A stretch of 64,000 nucleotides of DNA from Myxococcales bacterium. Its GTDB lineage: Bacteria; Myxococcota_A; Polyangia; Haliangiales; Haliangiaceae. The stretch's first letter is position 1; every line of letters begins with the position of its first letter. Location of the stretch: assembly GCA_016706545.1 (NCBI GenBank), contig JADJJK010000008.1, positions 1-64,000 on the forward strand, in the 5' to 3' direction. Positions 20,625 to 28,781 of this stretch are shown here, piece by piece. Under the pieces are notes generated by a model. It did not search any database. It saw only the letters and a program-made list of their open reading frames with translations, and was not told the origin of the DNA. The position numbers and the translations under genes were made by a program.

Positions 20625-21635
20625 ATGGAGGGGACGTTGGCGGTCACGTCCGGGATCGGGGCGCTGGAGCTCTTGCTCGATGCGTTGCCGAGTTTCGGCT
20701 TGGATGGGGCCGAGCTGGGTCGCAGCGTCGGGATGGACATCGGATCGATCCTCCGTCACGGCCGCTTGTCGGTGGCAGTGGAGACCGCGATCTGGGATCT
20801 GGCCGCGGCGCGCCTGCCGGAGCTGCCGCTGGGCATCAGCGTCGCCGAGCGCTGCTTCACGCTTGGACTACATGAGCGTTCTCTGTATGAGTTCCTGGGT
20901 TGTTTCGCACCCACCCTGCGCGAGGCGGCGGCCGCGATGCGCGCTCGTCAGCGGCTCGAGACCGACGCCTTCGTGACCTCCTTCCGAGAGGATGAGGGGG
21001 CGTGTGTAGTCCGCACGGATCTGGTGTTTCCGCGAGTCGCGGTCTCTTATGAGCGCATCGAGTTCGGCATGCTGCGGACCCTCAAGGAGGCGCGCCGGCT
21101 CAGCGGCCAGCCGCTGGTGCCGACGCGGGTGACGCTCCGCCGCGAGGTCTCTTCTCACCTGCATGCGTACGGACGAGCTTTCGGGGTCGCGGTGGAGCTT
21201 GGCTCCGAGTGCGATCAGATGGTGTTTGCGCCGGGCTCGTTTGACTTCCAGCTCGTGCGCGCAAACCCTGTGCTGTTTGCCGAGATGAAGGACATCGCAG
21301 ATGGCAAGCTCGCGACGATGGCGCCGGTGGAGCTGTGGGCGGTGCTGGAGGCGGCCATCGAGCGGATGTTGCCCACTGGCGACTTCTCGATGGCGAGCGT
21401 GGCGTGCTGGATGGGGATGACCGCGGAGGCCTTGCAGCGCCTGGTGCATGGTCGCGGCCAGTCGTGGACCGCGGTGGTGGACCGGGTTCGTCGCCGCATC
21501 GCCGAGCTGCTGCTGCGCGATCTCGAGCTGCCGATCTCCAGCGTCGGTTATCGCGTGGGCTTCGCGAATCCCGCGTCCTTTACCCGGGCGTTTCGGCGCT
21601 GGACCGGGATGACGCCAGAGGCGTATCGAAGGTGA
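20625..21635 (+). CDS. AraC-family transcriptional regulator (first of pair)
   Basis: A 336-residue protein from ATG 20625. The N-terminal part (about 1-210) resembles the arabinose-binding-type ligand or dimerisation domain of long AraC regulators. The C-terminal 95 residues hold the two AraC helix-turn-helix units, the second very typical (ISSVGYRVGFANPASFTRAF then RRWTGMTPEAYRR). Such proteins usually activate or repress a nearby gene in response to a small molecule. Its stop overlaps the start of a second AraC-type gene by four bases (GTGA), so both are made together. The effector and targets are unknown. Confidence 0.85.
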   Translation: MEGTLAVTSGIGALELLLDALPSFGLDGAELGRSVGMDIGSILRHGRLSVAVETAIWDLAAARLPELPLGISVAERCFTLGLHERSLYEFLGCFAPTLREAAAAMRARQRLETDAFVTSFREDEGACVVRTDLVFPRVAVSYERIEFGMLRTLKEARRLSGQPLVPTRVTLRREVSSHLHAYGRAFGVAVELGSECDQMVFAPGSFDFQLVRANPVLFAEMKDIADGKLATMAPVELWAVLEAAIERMLPTGDFSMASVACWMGMTAEALQRLVHGRGQSWTAVVDRVRRRIAELLLRDLELPISSVGYRVGFANPASFTRAFRRWTGMTPEAYRR

Positions 21636-22672
21636 CCGACTCGACCGCCTACACCGTCTCCGGCCGCTGGCTCAAGGTGCTGCTCGAGCTGGTGCGGCAG
21701 CAGGGCCTCGATCCTGGACCCTGGCTGCTAAGCAGCGGGGACGATCTCAGCGTCGTGGAGCAGGAGCGCGCGCCGTTCGCGCTCGAGCAGGCGATCTTTC
21801 GCGAGCTGGAGGCCGCCGCGCCGCAGTTTGGCGCGGTGGTGGGCAAGGCGAGCTCCTCGGGGACGTTGCCGCGGTTTCATTTCTTGCTGGCGTCCAGCGC
21901 CACGCTTGGCGATGCGCTCGATGCGCTCATCCGGATGTCACCGGCGATCAACTCCGGCTATCGCTTCGTGCGCACTCGGCGGGACGAAGGCGAGGAGATC
22001 GCCGTGGTGCAGGTGGCGCCTGGAGACGAGATCTTGCCGGTCCACGCCGAGTTCTCCGTGCTCCGCCTGATCTCGCTGGCGGCGGGCGCGACCGCTACCA
22101 CCACCGAGCGCGGCGTGGAGCCGGTGCTGCTGACCTTCCGCCACAGCGAGCGCCGTGGCAGCCCGCAGGTACGCGAGCAGTGGGCTGAACGCCTGCGCTT
22201 TGGCCAGCTCCGCAACGCGGTCGTGTTTCGCGCGGTGGATCTGGCGCGGCGCTGCACGCAAGCGGAGCCTCGCCTGGGGCAGGTCCTGCACGAGGCCATC
22301 GACGCGGAGGTCAAGCGCTTGCCGGCGCCGTCGTTGGAAGCGCGGGTCCACTCGGAGCTGGCGATCGCGCTGTCCTTCGACTGTCCGGAGGCGGACCAGA
22401 TCGCGGGCAAGCTGGGGGTGGCACCGCGGACCATGACCCGGCAGCTCACCGAGGCTGGTACTTCGTTCACCAAGTTGCGCATGACCTTGCGCATGGAGCG
22501 GGCGAGGTCCTATCTCAGGGGCGGCGAAACGGCCGCAGCGGTCACCCCGCTGGCGTTCTACTCGGAGGTCTCGGCGTTCTGTCGCGCATACCGGCAGCAC
22601 TTCGGCCACCCGCCGAGCTTCGACCAGCCGCCGAGCTTCGACCAGGCGCCGAGCTTCGACCAGCCGCTCTAG
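21632..22672 (+). CDS. AraC-family transcriptional regulator (second of pair) with PSFDQ tail
   Basis: A 346-residue protein from GTG 21632, overlapping the stop of the first regulator. The layout matches its neighbour: an N-terminal ligand-type domain (about 1-215) and a C-terminal AraC DNA-binding domain (EADQIAGKLGVAPRTMTRQL, then FYSEVSAFCRAYRQHFGHPP). The second HTH is less canonical. The last 16 or so residues are three copies of PPSFDQ-like units from an 18-bp repeat (CCGCCGAGCTTCGACCAG) at about 22609-22670, an unusual extension after the DNA-binding domain. It may form a heterodimer or cascade with the first regulator (inference). Confidence 0.8.
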   Translation: MTDSTAYTVSGRWLKVLLELVRQQGLDPGPWLLSSGDDLSVVEQERAPFALEQAIFRELEAAAPQFGAVVGKASSSGTLPRFHFLLASSATLGDALDALIRMSPAINSGYRFVRTRRDEGEEIAVVQVAPGDEILPVHAEFSVLRLISLAAGATATTTERGVEPVLLTFRHSERRGSPQVREQWAERLRFGQLRNAVVFRAVDLARRCTQAEPRLGQVLHEAIDAEVKRLPAPSLEARVHSELAIALSFDCPEADQIAGKLGVAPRTMTRQLTEAGTSFTKLRMTLRMERARSYLRGGETAAAVTPLAFYSEVSAFCRAYRQHFGHPPSFDQPPSFDQAPSFDQPL

Positions 22673-23557
22673 CGGCTACTGCCAGGGCCGGCGCCTTCGG
22701 GCAGCGGCCTTCGGCCGCAGCCGCGACCTCGGCCGCTTCGGACGCTTTCAACCTCTGGCGGTGTGGTTCCGGATGACCCGCCGGCCGCGGCTCGATGGTT
22801 CGCGGGCGCTCGGGTGTCCCGAGCGCGGCAGGCGGGCCCTGACACGTATGAGACCACTACTTCTCATCGCGGCTCGTCGCCGAAATGCATGAAACGGCGG
22901 GGATCTCGGGCCTGCTGGTCGAGCGCTGCACACGGCAGTCGTCAGTGTGTCCCGCCGCCCAGCGTCGAGAGGCGTCACTCGGTGACGCCGCCGAGCGTCA
23001 GCCTTGGACGCTCGGATGCGTCGAGAGCTGACGCGCAGAATGCGTGTCTTGTTCTCGACGAATGCTCATCTGGTCTGGCAATAATGGTCAGTGATGATGG
23101 CTTCGACGTACTCGATCTTCGCTGCCCCGCGCGAGCAGGTGGTGGCGAGCGGCGATCCGGTGCGGCGCACCGGGCCTGGAGCAGCGCGCGTTGGCGGGCG
23201 GAAGGATCCAGATAGCGATCGGGTAGCGCTCGTCGAGGATCTGGACGTCGCCGACGGTGGCGCTGGGCAGGCGACGGTTCTCGCGGTTCATTCGATTCGT
23301 TCGTTTGGTTCGTTTGGTTCGTTCGATGAAACGGGTCGCTTCGTTAGCGACTCGTGCGTTGGTTCCTGGATTGGGCTTGTCGCAAGCGCGCAGGTCGAAG
23401 CGTTCGATGCTCCCCGGACGCAACTTTTCGCGCTTGCCGCGATCGCGGACAATTCGTTGGCGCTCGCGGTCAATGGAAAACGATGCGGAGAATGTCAGTG
23501 TGAAATTATGAATCACGGAATCGTCAAACAAGCCGTGGATTGCCAGGGAGGTGGGTC
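22673..23557. other. Gene-poor region with lower-G+C patch
   Basis: 885 bp without a gene I can support. Frames on both strands (for example 23091-23561 plus, 23088-23531 minus) are open but have unnatural composition. The part from about 23280 to 23540 is clearly less G+C-rich than the rest of the window and contains TTCGTTTGG-type repeats (23290-23325). The first part contains palindromic CCGAGCGT/ACGCTCGG pieces (about 22990-23020). Promoter sequences for the LuxR-type gene at 23558 should lie in the AT-richer end. Confidence 0.5.
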
Positions 23558-24133
23558 GTGACCCGCATTGTGCTCGCCGAGCCGAATTTTATTCTTCGTC
23601 AGGCCTTGCAGAAGCTCTTGCATGAGCTAGGAGCAGAGGTCGTCGCGGTGAAGACCGCGGAGGAGGCGGCGCAGACGCTGGCCACCTCCTCTGGGCTGCT
23701 GCTCGTCGACGGCAGCCTCGCCATCGAGCAACACGCCTTCGAGCGATTCCAGCACCTGCAGGACCTGCAGGTCATCCTGGTGTCGTGGGGGCGTCAGGGG
23801 CTGGCGTCCTGGGCCAAGCGCATCGGCGCCCTGGGGATCATCGATCTCACCGGGGAAGAGGCCGATGTCCGCAACGCGCTCGCCCGCGTCGCCCAGGGGG
23901 AGTCCCCGGGCTGGCCGGCCGTGGAGAACTCGCCGGATCTCACGCGGCGCGAGCTGTACGTCCTGCTCGGCATCGCCGGAGGGCGCTCCAACCGCGAGAT
24001 GGCGGAGGAGCTGAGCCTGTCGATCAAGACGATCGACTCGCATCGCGCCGCGGTGCTGCGCCGGATCGGCGCGCGCAACAACGCGGACGCCACGCGCTTC
24101 GCGATTCGCTCCGGACTGGTTCCGCTTCACTGA
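23558..24133 (+). CDS. LuxR/NarL-type regulator with pseudo-receiver domain
   Basis: A 191-residue protein from GTG 23558, chosen because GGGAGG ends 6 bases upstream. Residues 1-115 fold like a receiver (IVLAEPNFILRQALQKLLHE, LLLVDGS), but the usual acidic pair at the end of strand 1 is reduced to AEP and the conserved Thr/Ser and Lys are not evident, so ordinary phosphotransfer is doubtful. The C-terminal LuxR HTH is canonical (LTRRELYVLLGIAGGRSNRE, SIKTIDSHRAAVLRRIGARN). It lies 227 bp upstream of the MacAB-like export operon in the same direction and could control it. Confidence 0.82.
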   Translation: MTRIVLAEPNFILRQALQKLLHELGAEVVAVKTAEEAAQTLATSSGLLLVDGSLAIEQHAFERFQHLQDLQVILVSWGRQGLASWAKRIGALGIIDLTGEEADVRNALARVAQGESPGWPAVENSPDLTRRELYVLLGIAGGRSNREMAEELSLSIKTIDSHRAAVLRRIGARNNADATRFAIRSGLVPLH

Positions 24134-24360
24134 TGGACGTGTCGTGAGCGGTCAGGCGTGGTGGGCTCGGTGGGCTCGGTGGGCTCGGTGACCAGGTCGG
24201 CGCTGGTTCGTCCGCGGTGCGGTCGGCCGCGACAGTCCCGATGTCGCAGGTTCGTCCAAGGTGAGCCTCTTCTGTTTCAGTTTTTGCACAGGCCCAAGCT
24301 TCCCACCCCCGGGTTCTTCGGCCACGATGTGCGACGAGCTGAGGAAGAAGAGGGACGCGC

Positions 24361-25596
24361 TTGGCACAGGATCAACTATCTCAAGACCTGGCATCACTTC
24401 GGATTGATCGCAACCCGCGCGAGCCTTCTGGCCGCAAGGGGAGAGCGGTCCTGTGGATGGGCGCCGTGGTCGGCCTCATCGCGGTGGTGTACTTCGTGGT
24501 CATGCCTCGCGCCAAAGGCGCGCTGTTCACCACCAAGGTGGAGACCGGTGAGGTGCTGGTCGTGTCTCCGGCGCAAGCGCAGGTGCAGATCACCGCCACC
24601 GGCTACGTCGTGGCGCAGATCAACGCCAAGGTCGCCGCCAAGGTGCCCGGGCGCATCGCCGAGATCTTCGTCGAGGAGGGCCAGCGCATCGAGAAGGGCG
24701 CCAAGGTCGCGCGGCTCGAGGACGTGGATCAGCGCAGCGCGCTGGCCGCGGCGCGGGCGCGGGTCGCTGCGGCGCGGGCGCGGGCCCAGACCTCGCGCGC
24801 CACGCTCGCCGAGACCCAGGTGACGCTGGCGCGCGAGCAGTCGCTCCTGAGCAGCGGCGTCTCGCCCAAGGCAACGGTGGAAGATCTGCAGAGCCGCCTG
24901 GAGTCGCTGCGCGCGGCGGTGCGCGCGGCCGATGCCGAGACCGCCGCCTCGCAGGCGGATGTGCAGAGCATCGAGGTGTCGTTGCAGAACTACATCATCA
25001 TCACGCCCATCACCGGCACCGTCGTCGACAAGCTCGTCGAGGTCGGCGAGGGCGTGTCGCCTGGGTTTGGCACGCCCGGCGTCGTGGACGTGGTGGATCT
25101 CGAGTCGCTGGTGGTGGAGATTGACATCCCCGAGAGCAAGCTCTCGCAGGTGGCGATGGACGCGCCATGCGAGATCATCCTCGATGCGTATCCGTCGCAA
25201 CGCTACCGCGGGTCGGTCAAGGAGCTCGGCCGTCGGGTCAATCGCTCCAAGGCCACCGTTCCGGTCAAGGTCCGCTTCGTCGACCGCCCCAAGGAGGTCC
25301 TTCCGGACATGGCGGCGCGGGTGAGCTTCCTGCGAGAGGCGCTCACCGAGGCGCAGCTCGCGGAGGCCCCCAAGCTGGTGGTGCCGAGCGCCGCCGTGGC
25401 CGAGCGCGATGGTGCCCAGGTGGTCTTTGTGGTGGAAGATGACGTGGTCCGCATGACCGCAGTTACGCTAGGAGCGGAGGTTGGAGAGGCCCGGGAGCTA
25501 AAGAGCCCGATCTTGCCCTCTGGAACCAAGGTAGTACTACGGCCGCCGTCTGCACTTGTCGATGGCAAGAGCATCAAGGAGAAGACGCAGCAATGA
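24361..25596 (+). CDS. Periplasmic adaptor (membrane fusion protein) of ABC exporter
   Basis: A 411-residue protein starting at TTG 24361, with AGAGGGA 6 bases upstream. It has one N-terminal TM helix (AVLWMGAVVGLIAVVYFVVM), a lipoyl/barrel-sandwich part (TATGYVVAQINAKVAAKVPG), a long coiled-coil hairpin rich in Ala/Arg (about 120-205), the returning lipoyl half (IITPITGTVVDKLVEVGEG) and a beta-barrel domain. This is the MacA/HlyD architecture that links an inner-membrane ABC pump to an outer-membrane channel. The stop overlaps the ATPase start by four bases. No TolC gene is present in the window. Confidence 0.9.
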   Translation: MAQDQLSQDLASLRIDRNPREPSGRKGRAVLWMGAVVGLIAVVYFVVMPRAKGALFTTKVETGEVLVVSPAQAQVQITATGYVVAQINAKVAAKVPGRIAEIFVEEGQRIEKGAKVARLEDVDQRSALAAARARVAAARARAQTSRATLAETQVTLAREQSLLSSGVSPKATVEDLQSRLESLRAAVRAADAETAASQADVQSIEVSLQNYIIITPITGTVVDKLVEVGEGVSPGFGTPGVVDVVDLESLVVEIDIPESKLSQVAMDAPCEIILDAYPSQRYRGSVKELGRRVNRSKATVPVKVRFVDRPKEVLPDMAARVSFLREALTEAQLAEAPKLVVPSAAVAERDGAQVVFVVEDDVVRMTAVTLGAEVGEARELKSPILPSGTKVVLRPPSALVDGKSIKEKTQQ

Positions 25597-26387
25597 CGAC
25601 AGGAAGCATCGAAGCCGGCGAAGCGAAGGAAGCGAAGAGCGAAGGGGGGGCCGCGAGCAAGGCCGGCGCCGCCGCCAAGGAGAAGGGCGACGGCAAGGGC
25701 AAGGCGGACGCTGGCGGTCCAAGCATCGTCACCCTGCGCAAGATCTCCCGGTCCTTCCAGCGCGGCCGCGAGACGATCCAGGTGCTCGATGGTCTGGATC
25801 TGGAGGTGCCGGCTGGCTCGTTCGAGGCGCTGATGGGGCCCTCGGGCTCCGGCAAGTCGACCTTGCTCAACATCATCGCCGGCCTGGACCGGCCCACCAC
25901 CGGGGACGCCGAGGTCGCGGGCTCGAACCTCTCGCGCATGTCTGATGGCGAGCTGGCCAAGTGGCGCTCGCAGAACATCGGCTTCATCTTTCAGTCCTTC
26001 AACCTGATCCCGGTGTTGACCGCGGCGCAGAACGTGGAGCTGCCGCTCTTGCTCACCCACCTCTCGTCCGATGAGCGCAAGAAGCGGGTGGCGACCGCGC
26101 TGCGCGTGGTCGGGCTCGAGGACCGCATGGAGCACTACCCAAGGCAGCTCTCCGGTGGTCAGGAGCAGCGGGTGGCCATCGCCCGGGCCATCGTCAACGA
26201 TCCGAAGATCATCGTCGCCGATGAGCCCACCGGCGACCTGGATCGCAAGAGCGCCGACGACGTGTTGACCTTGATGGAGCGCCTCAACAAGGAGTTCCAC
26301 AAGACCATCTTCATGGTCACTCACGATCCTGCCGCCGCTGAGCGCGCCTCCGTGCAGCGCCGGCTGGACAAGGGGGCGCTGCAATGA
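25593..26387 (+). CDS. ABC transporter ATPase, MacB/LolD type
   Basis: A 264-residue ATPase. A Lys/Ala/Gly-rich, probably disordered extension of about 42 residues precedes the conserved domain. Walker A GPSGSGKST lies at about 88-96, Q-loop FIFQSFNLIPVLTA, signature LSGGQ and Walker B IIVADEPTGDLD. The spacing and the FNLIP phrase are typical of the LolD/MacB group that powers FtsX-like permeases. It overlaps both the upstream adaptor gene (ATGA) and the downstream permease gene by four bases, so the exporter subunits are made in equal series. Confidence 0.93.
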   Translation: MTTGSIEAGEAKEAKSEGGAASKAGAAAKEKGDGKGKADAGGPSIVTLRKISRSFQRGRETIQVLDGLDLEVPAGSFEALMGPSGSGKSTLLNIIAGLDRPTTGDAEVAGSNLSRMSDGELAKWRSQNIGFIFQSFNLIPVLTAAQNVELPLLLTHLSSDERKKRVATALRVVGLEDRMEHYPRQLSGGQEQRVAIARAIVNDPKIIVADEPTGDLDRKSADDVLTLMERLNKEFHKTIFMVTHDPAAAERASVQRRLDKGALQ

Positions 26388-27553
26388 ACCTGGCAACCTA
26401 CGCGCGGCGCAACATGTTTCGGCGACGCTGGCGGACCATCCTCACCATCGTGGTGATCGCCTTGACCGTGGTCATCTTCAGCGCCATCCGCACGGTGGTG
26501 GTGGCGTGGAGCGCGGGCGCGGATGAGGCGGCGCAGGACCGGCTGGCCACCCGGCACAAGGTCTCGATCACGATGCAGCTCCCCAAGCGCTACATCGACG
26601 ATGTGCGCGCGATCCCCGGGATCAAGGCCGCCTCGTGGGCGGTGTGGTTTGGTGGAAAGGACCCCAAGAAGCGGATCCCCTTCTTCGCCACCTTCGCCGC
26701 AGATCAGCACACGTGGTTCGATGTGATCGACGAGATGAAGGTGCCGGCCGCCCAGCTCGCGGAGTGGAAGACCACCGCCAACGGCGCCATCCTGGGCGAC
26801 GTCCTGGCCAAGACGCTGGAGGTCAAGGTCGGTGACCGGCTGGTCATCACCAGCGACATCTATCCGGGTGACTGGGAGTTCAAGGTGGTGGGGATCTACG
26901 AGGCGACGCGCAAGAGCGTGGATCGCAACACGATGGTGTTTCGATGGGACTTCTTCAACAACGATCCGCGGGCCTCGTTCTCGCGGGAGCAGATCGGCTG
27001 GATGATGTCGCGGGTGAGCGACCCGCGTAAAGGCGCGGAGCTGAGCCGGCAGATCGACAAGATCTTCGACGAGCGAGACGACCAGACCATGACCATGAGC
27101 GAGCGCGCGTTCCAGCTCTCGTTTCTGGGCGCGTTCTCGGCGATCCTCAAGGCCTTCGACTGGATCTCGGTGGGCATCCTGCTCATCATGGCGCTCATCC
27201 TCGCCAACTCGATCGCGATGAACGTGCGCGAGCGAACCCACGAGTACGGGGTCCTGCGCGCGGTCGGGTTCTCGGCCGGCCACGTCCGCGGGTTCATCCT
27301 CGGCGAGTCGGTGCTGATCGCCGCGCTGGGCGGCGTCATCGGCGTCGCGCTGACGGTGGTCCTCATCAACGGCCTGCTCGGGCCGGTGATCGAGGAGAGC
27401 ATGGCTGCCTTCTTCCCCTACTTTCGCACGCCGCCTTCGGTGCTGCTCATGGCGCTGGGGTTGGCCCTGGCGCTGGGCGTGGCGGCCGCGGTGCTGCCTG
27501 CCAGGCGCGCGTCTCGGCTCAAGGTCACGGACGCGCTGCGGAGGCTCGACTGA
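26384..27553 (+). CDS. FtsX/MacB-like permease 1
   Basis: A 389-residue membrane protein with the MacB permease layout: TM1 at about 17-38, a periplasmic domain of about 220 residues, then three TM helices (SVGILLIMALILANSIAMNV, VLIAALGGVIGVALTVVLIN, VLLMALGLALALGVAAAVLP). The RTHEYGVLRAVGF coupling segment that contacts the ATPase lies between TM2 and TM3. It uses mechanotransmission rather than moving cargo through the TM region in characterised relatives. Its stop shares bases with the next permease start (TGATG), and together they probably form the heterodimeric core. Confidence 0.9.
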   Translation: MNLATYARRNMFRRRWRTILTIVVIALTVVIFSAIRTVVVAWSAGADEAAQDRLATRHKVSITMQLPKRYIDDVRAIPGIKAASWAVWFGGKDPKKRIPFFATFAADQHTWFDVIDEMKVPAAQLAEWKTTANGAILGDVLAKTLEVKVGDRLVITSDIYPGDWEFKVVGIYEATRKSVDRNTMVFRWDFFNNDPRASFSREQIGWMMSRVSDPRKGAELSRQIDKIFDERDDQTMTMSERAFQLSFLGAFSAILKAFDWISVGILLIMALILANSIAMNVRERTHEYGVLRAVGFSAGHVRGFILGESVLIAALGGVIGVALTVVLINGLLGPVIEESMAAFFPYFRTPPSVLLMALGLALALGVAAAVLPARRASRLKVTDALRRLD

Positions 27554-28740
27554 TGATTCCCGTGCAATACAACATTCGCAGCCTGATGGTGCGCAAGGTC
27601 ACCACCGCGGCCACCGCGGGAGGCATCGCGCTGGTCGTGTTCGTGTTCGCCGCCGCGCTGATGCTGGGAGAGGGCATCAACCGCGCGTTTGGCAGCAGCG
27701 GCCGGCAGGACGTGGCGGTCGTCTTGCGCAACGGCTCGGACTCCGAGCTGTCGAGCGGCATCAACAACGATCTGGTCAACCTGCTCAAGGGCCAGCCAGG
27801 GGTGTCGCCAGACCGCGCGGGCGAAGGGGGCGTGCCAGCCGTGCCCGGCGTGATCGGCGAGGTGGTGGTGGTGGTGAGCGCAGAGATCGACGACGGATCT
27901 GGAGGGACCACCAACGTGCTCATCCGCGGCATGCCGGCGGGCGGGATGGCGTTTCGCCCGGAGGCCAAGATCGTGAGCGGCCGCGCGCCTGCGCCCGGGA
28001 GCAACGAGGTGGTGGTGGGCAAGAGCATCACCGGGCGCTTCAAGGGGATCTCTCCAGGCCAGAGCTTCGATCTGCGCCGCAACCGACCGCTGCAGGTGGT
28101 GGGCGTGTTCGAGGCGAACGGCTCCGCGTACGAGTCCGAGGTCTGGGGCGACCTGGACGTCATCCGCACCTCCCTGGGCCGCAGCGCCGGGGTCTCATCG
28201 GTGCGGGTGCGCCTGGCCAGCAACGGCCAGTTCTCGGCGTTCAAGAGCGCGGTGGAGGCGGACAAGCAGCTCGGCATGAAGGCGACGCGCGAGTCGGACT
28301 ATTTCCGCAAGCAGTCCGAGCAGACCTCCGGGTTCCTGGTGGGGCTGGGCATCGGGGTCGCCATCCTGTTTTCGCTGGCGGCCATGATCGGCGCGGCGAT
28401 CACGATGAACGGGGCGGTGGCCAACCGCTCCAAGGAGATCGGCACGCTGCGGGCGCTGGGCTTCTCCCGGCTCTCCATCCTGATCTCGTTCGTGCTGGAG
28501 GCGATCGCGCTGGCGCTGATCGGCGGCGTGATCGGCACCGCGCTGGTGATGCTGCTGGCGAGCGTCGAGGTCTCGGTGCTCAACTTCCAGACGTTCTCGC
28601 AGGTGGTGCTGAGCTTCCGGCCGACCGCCGCGGTGGTGGTGACCGCGCTCGTGTTCTCGGGCGTCATGGGCCTGGTGGGCGGGCTGTTTCCGGCCATCCG
28701 CGCCTCGCGCGTGTCGCCGGTAGAGGCCATGCGGGCGTAG
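27553..28740 (+). CDS. FtsX/MacB-like permease 2
   Basis: A 395-residue permease with the same layout as its upstream partner: one N-terminal TM (ATAGGIALVVFVFAAALMLG), a periplasmic domain of about 230 residues, three C-terminal TM helices, and the coupling phrase SKEIGTLRALGFSRLSILIS. Having two different permeases instead of one MacB dimer resembles LolCE, but the adaptor protein makes efflux to the outside more likely than lipoprotein release. It is the last gene of the operon and converges on dapL with a hairpin between them. Confidence 0.9.
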   Translation: MIPVQYNIRSLMVRKVTTAATAGGIALVVFVFAAALMLGEGINRAFGSSGRQDVAVVLRNGSDSELSSGINNDLVNLLKGQPGVSPDRAGEGGVPAVPGVIGEVVVVVSAEIDDGSGGTTNVLIRGMPAGGMAFRPEAKIVSGRAPAPGSNEVVVGKSITGRFKGISPGQSFDLRRNRPLQVVGVFEANGSAYESEVWGDLDVIRTSLGRSAGVSSVRVRLASNGQFSAFKSAVEADKQLGMKATRESDYFRKQSEQTSGFLVGLGIGVAILFSLAAMIGAAITMNGAVANRSKEIGTLRALGFSRLSILISFVLEAIALALIGGVIGTALVMLLASVEVSVLNFQTFSQVVLSFRPTAAVVVTALVFSGVMGLVGGLFPAIRASRVSPVEAMRA

Positions 28741-28781
28741 CGGCTAGCCACCCGGCCGGCGCGCTGGCGGCGCGCTAGCCG
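28741..28781. terminator. Hairpin between convergent permease and dapL genes
   Basis: Perfect 8-base arms CGGCTAGC (28741-28748) and GCTAGCCG (28774-28781) enclose a G+C-rich inner region that can pair further. It lies right after the permease stop and covers the dapL stop, so it could end transcripts from both sides. There is no T-run, so this is a hairpin-type candidate only. Confidence 0.45.

Noticed and set aside
23088..23561. Open frames of about 150 codons on both strands in the lower-G+C patch
   Set aside because: Weak starts, no recognisable motifs and composition typical of non-coding DNA; the plus-strand frame also runs into the start of the LuxR-type gene.
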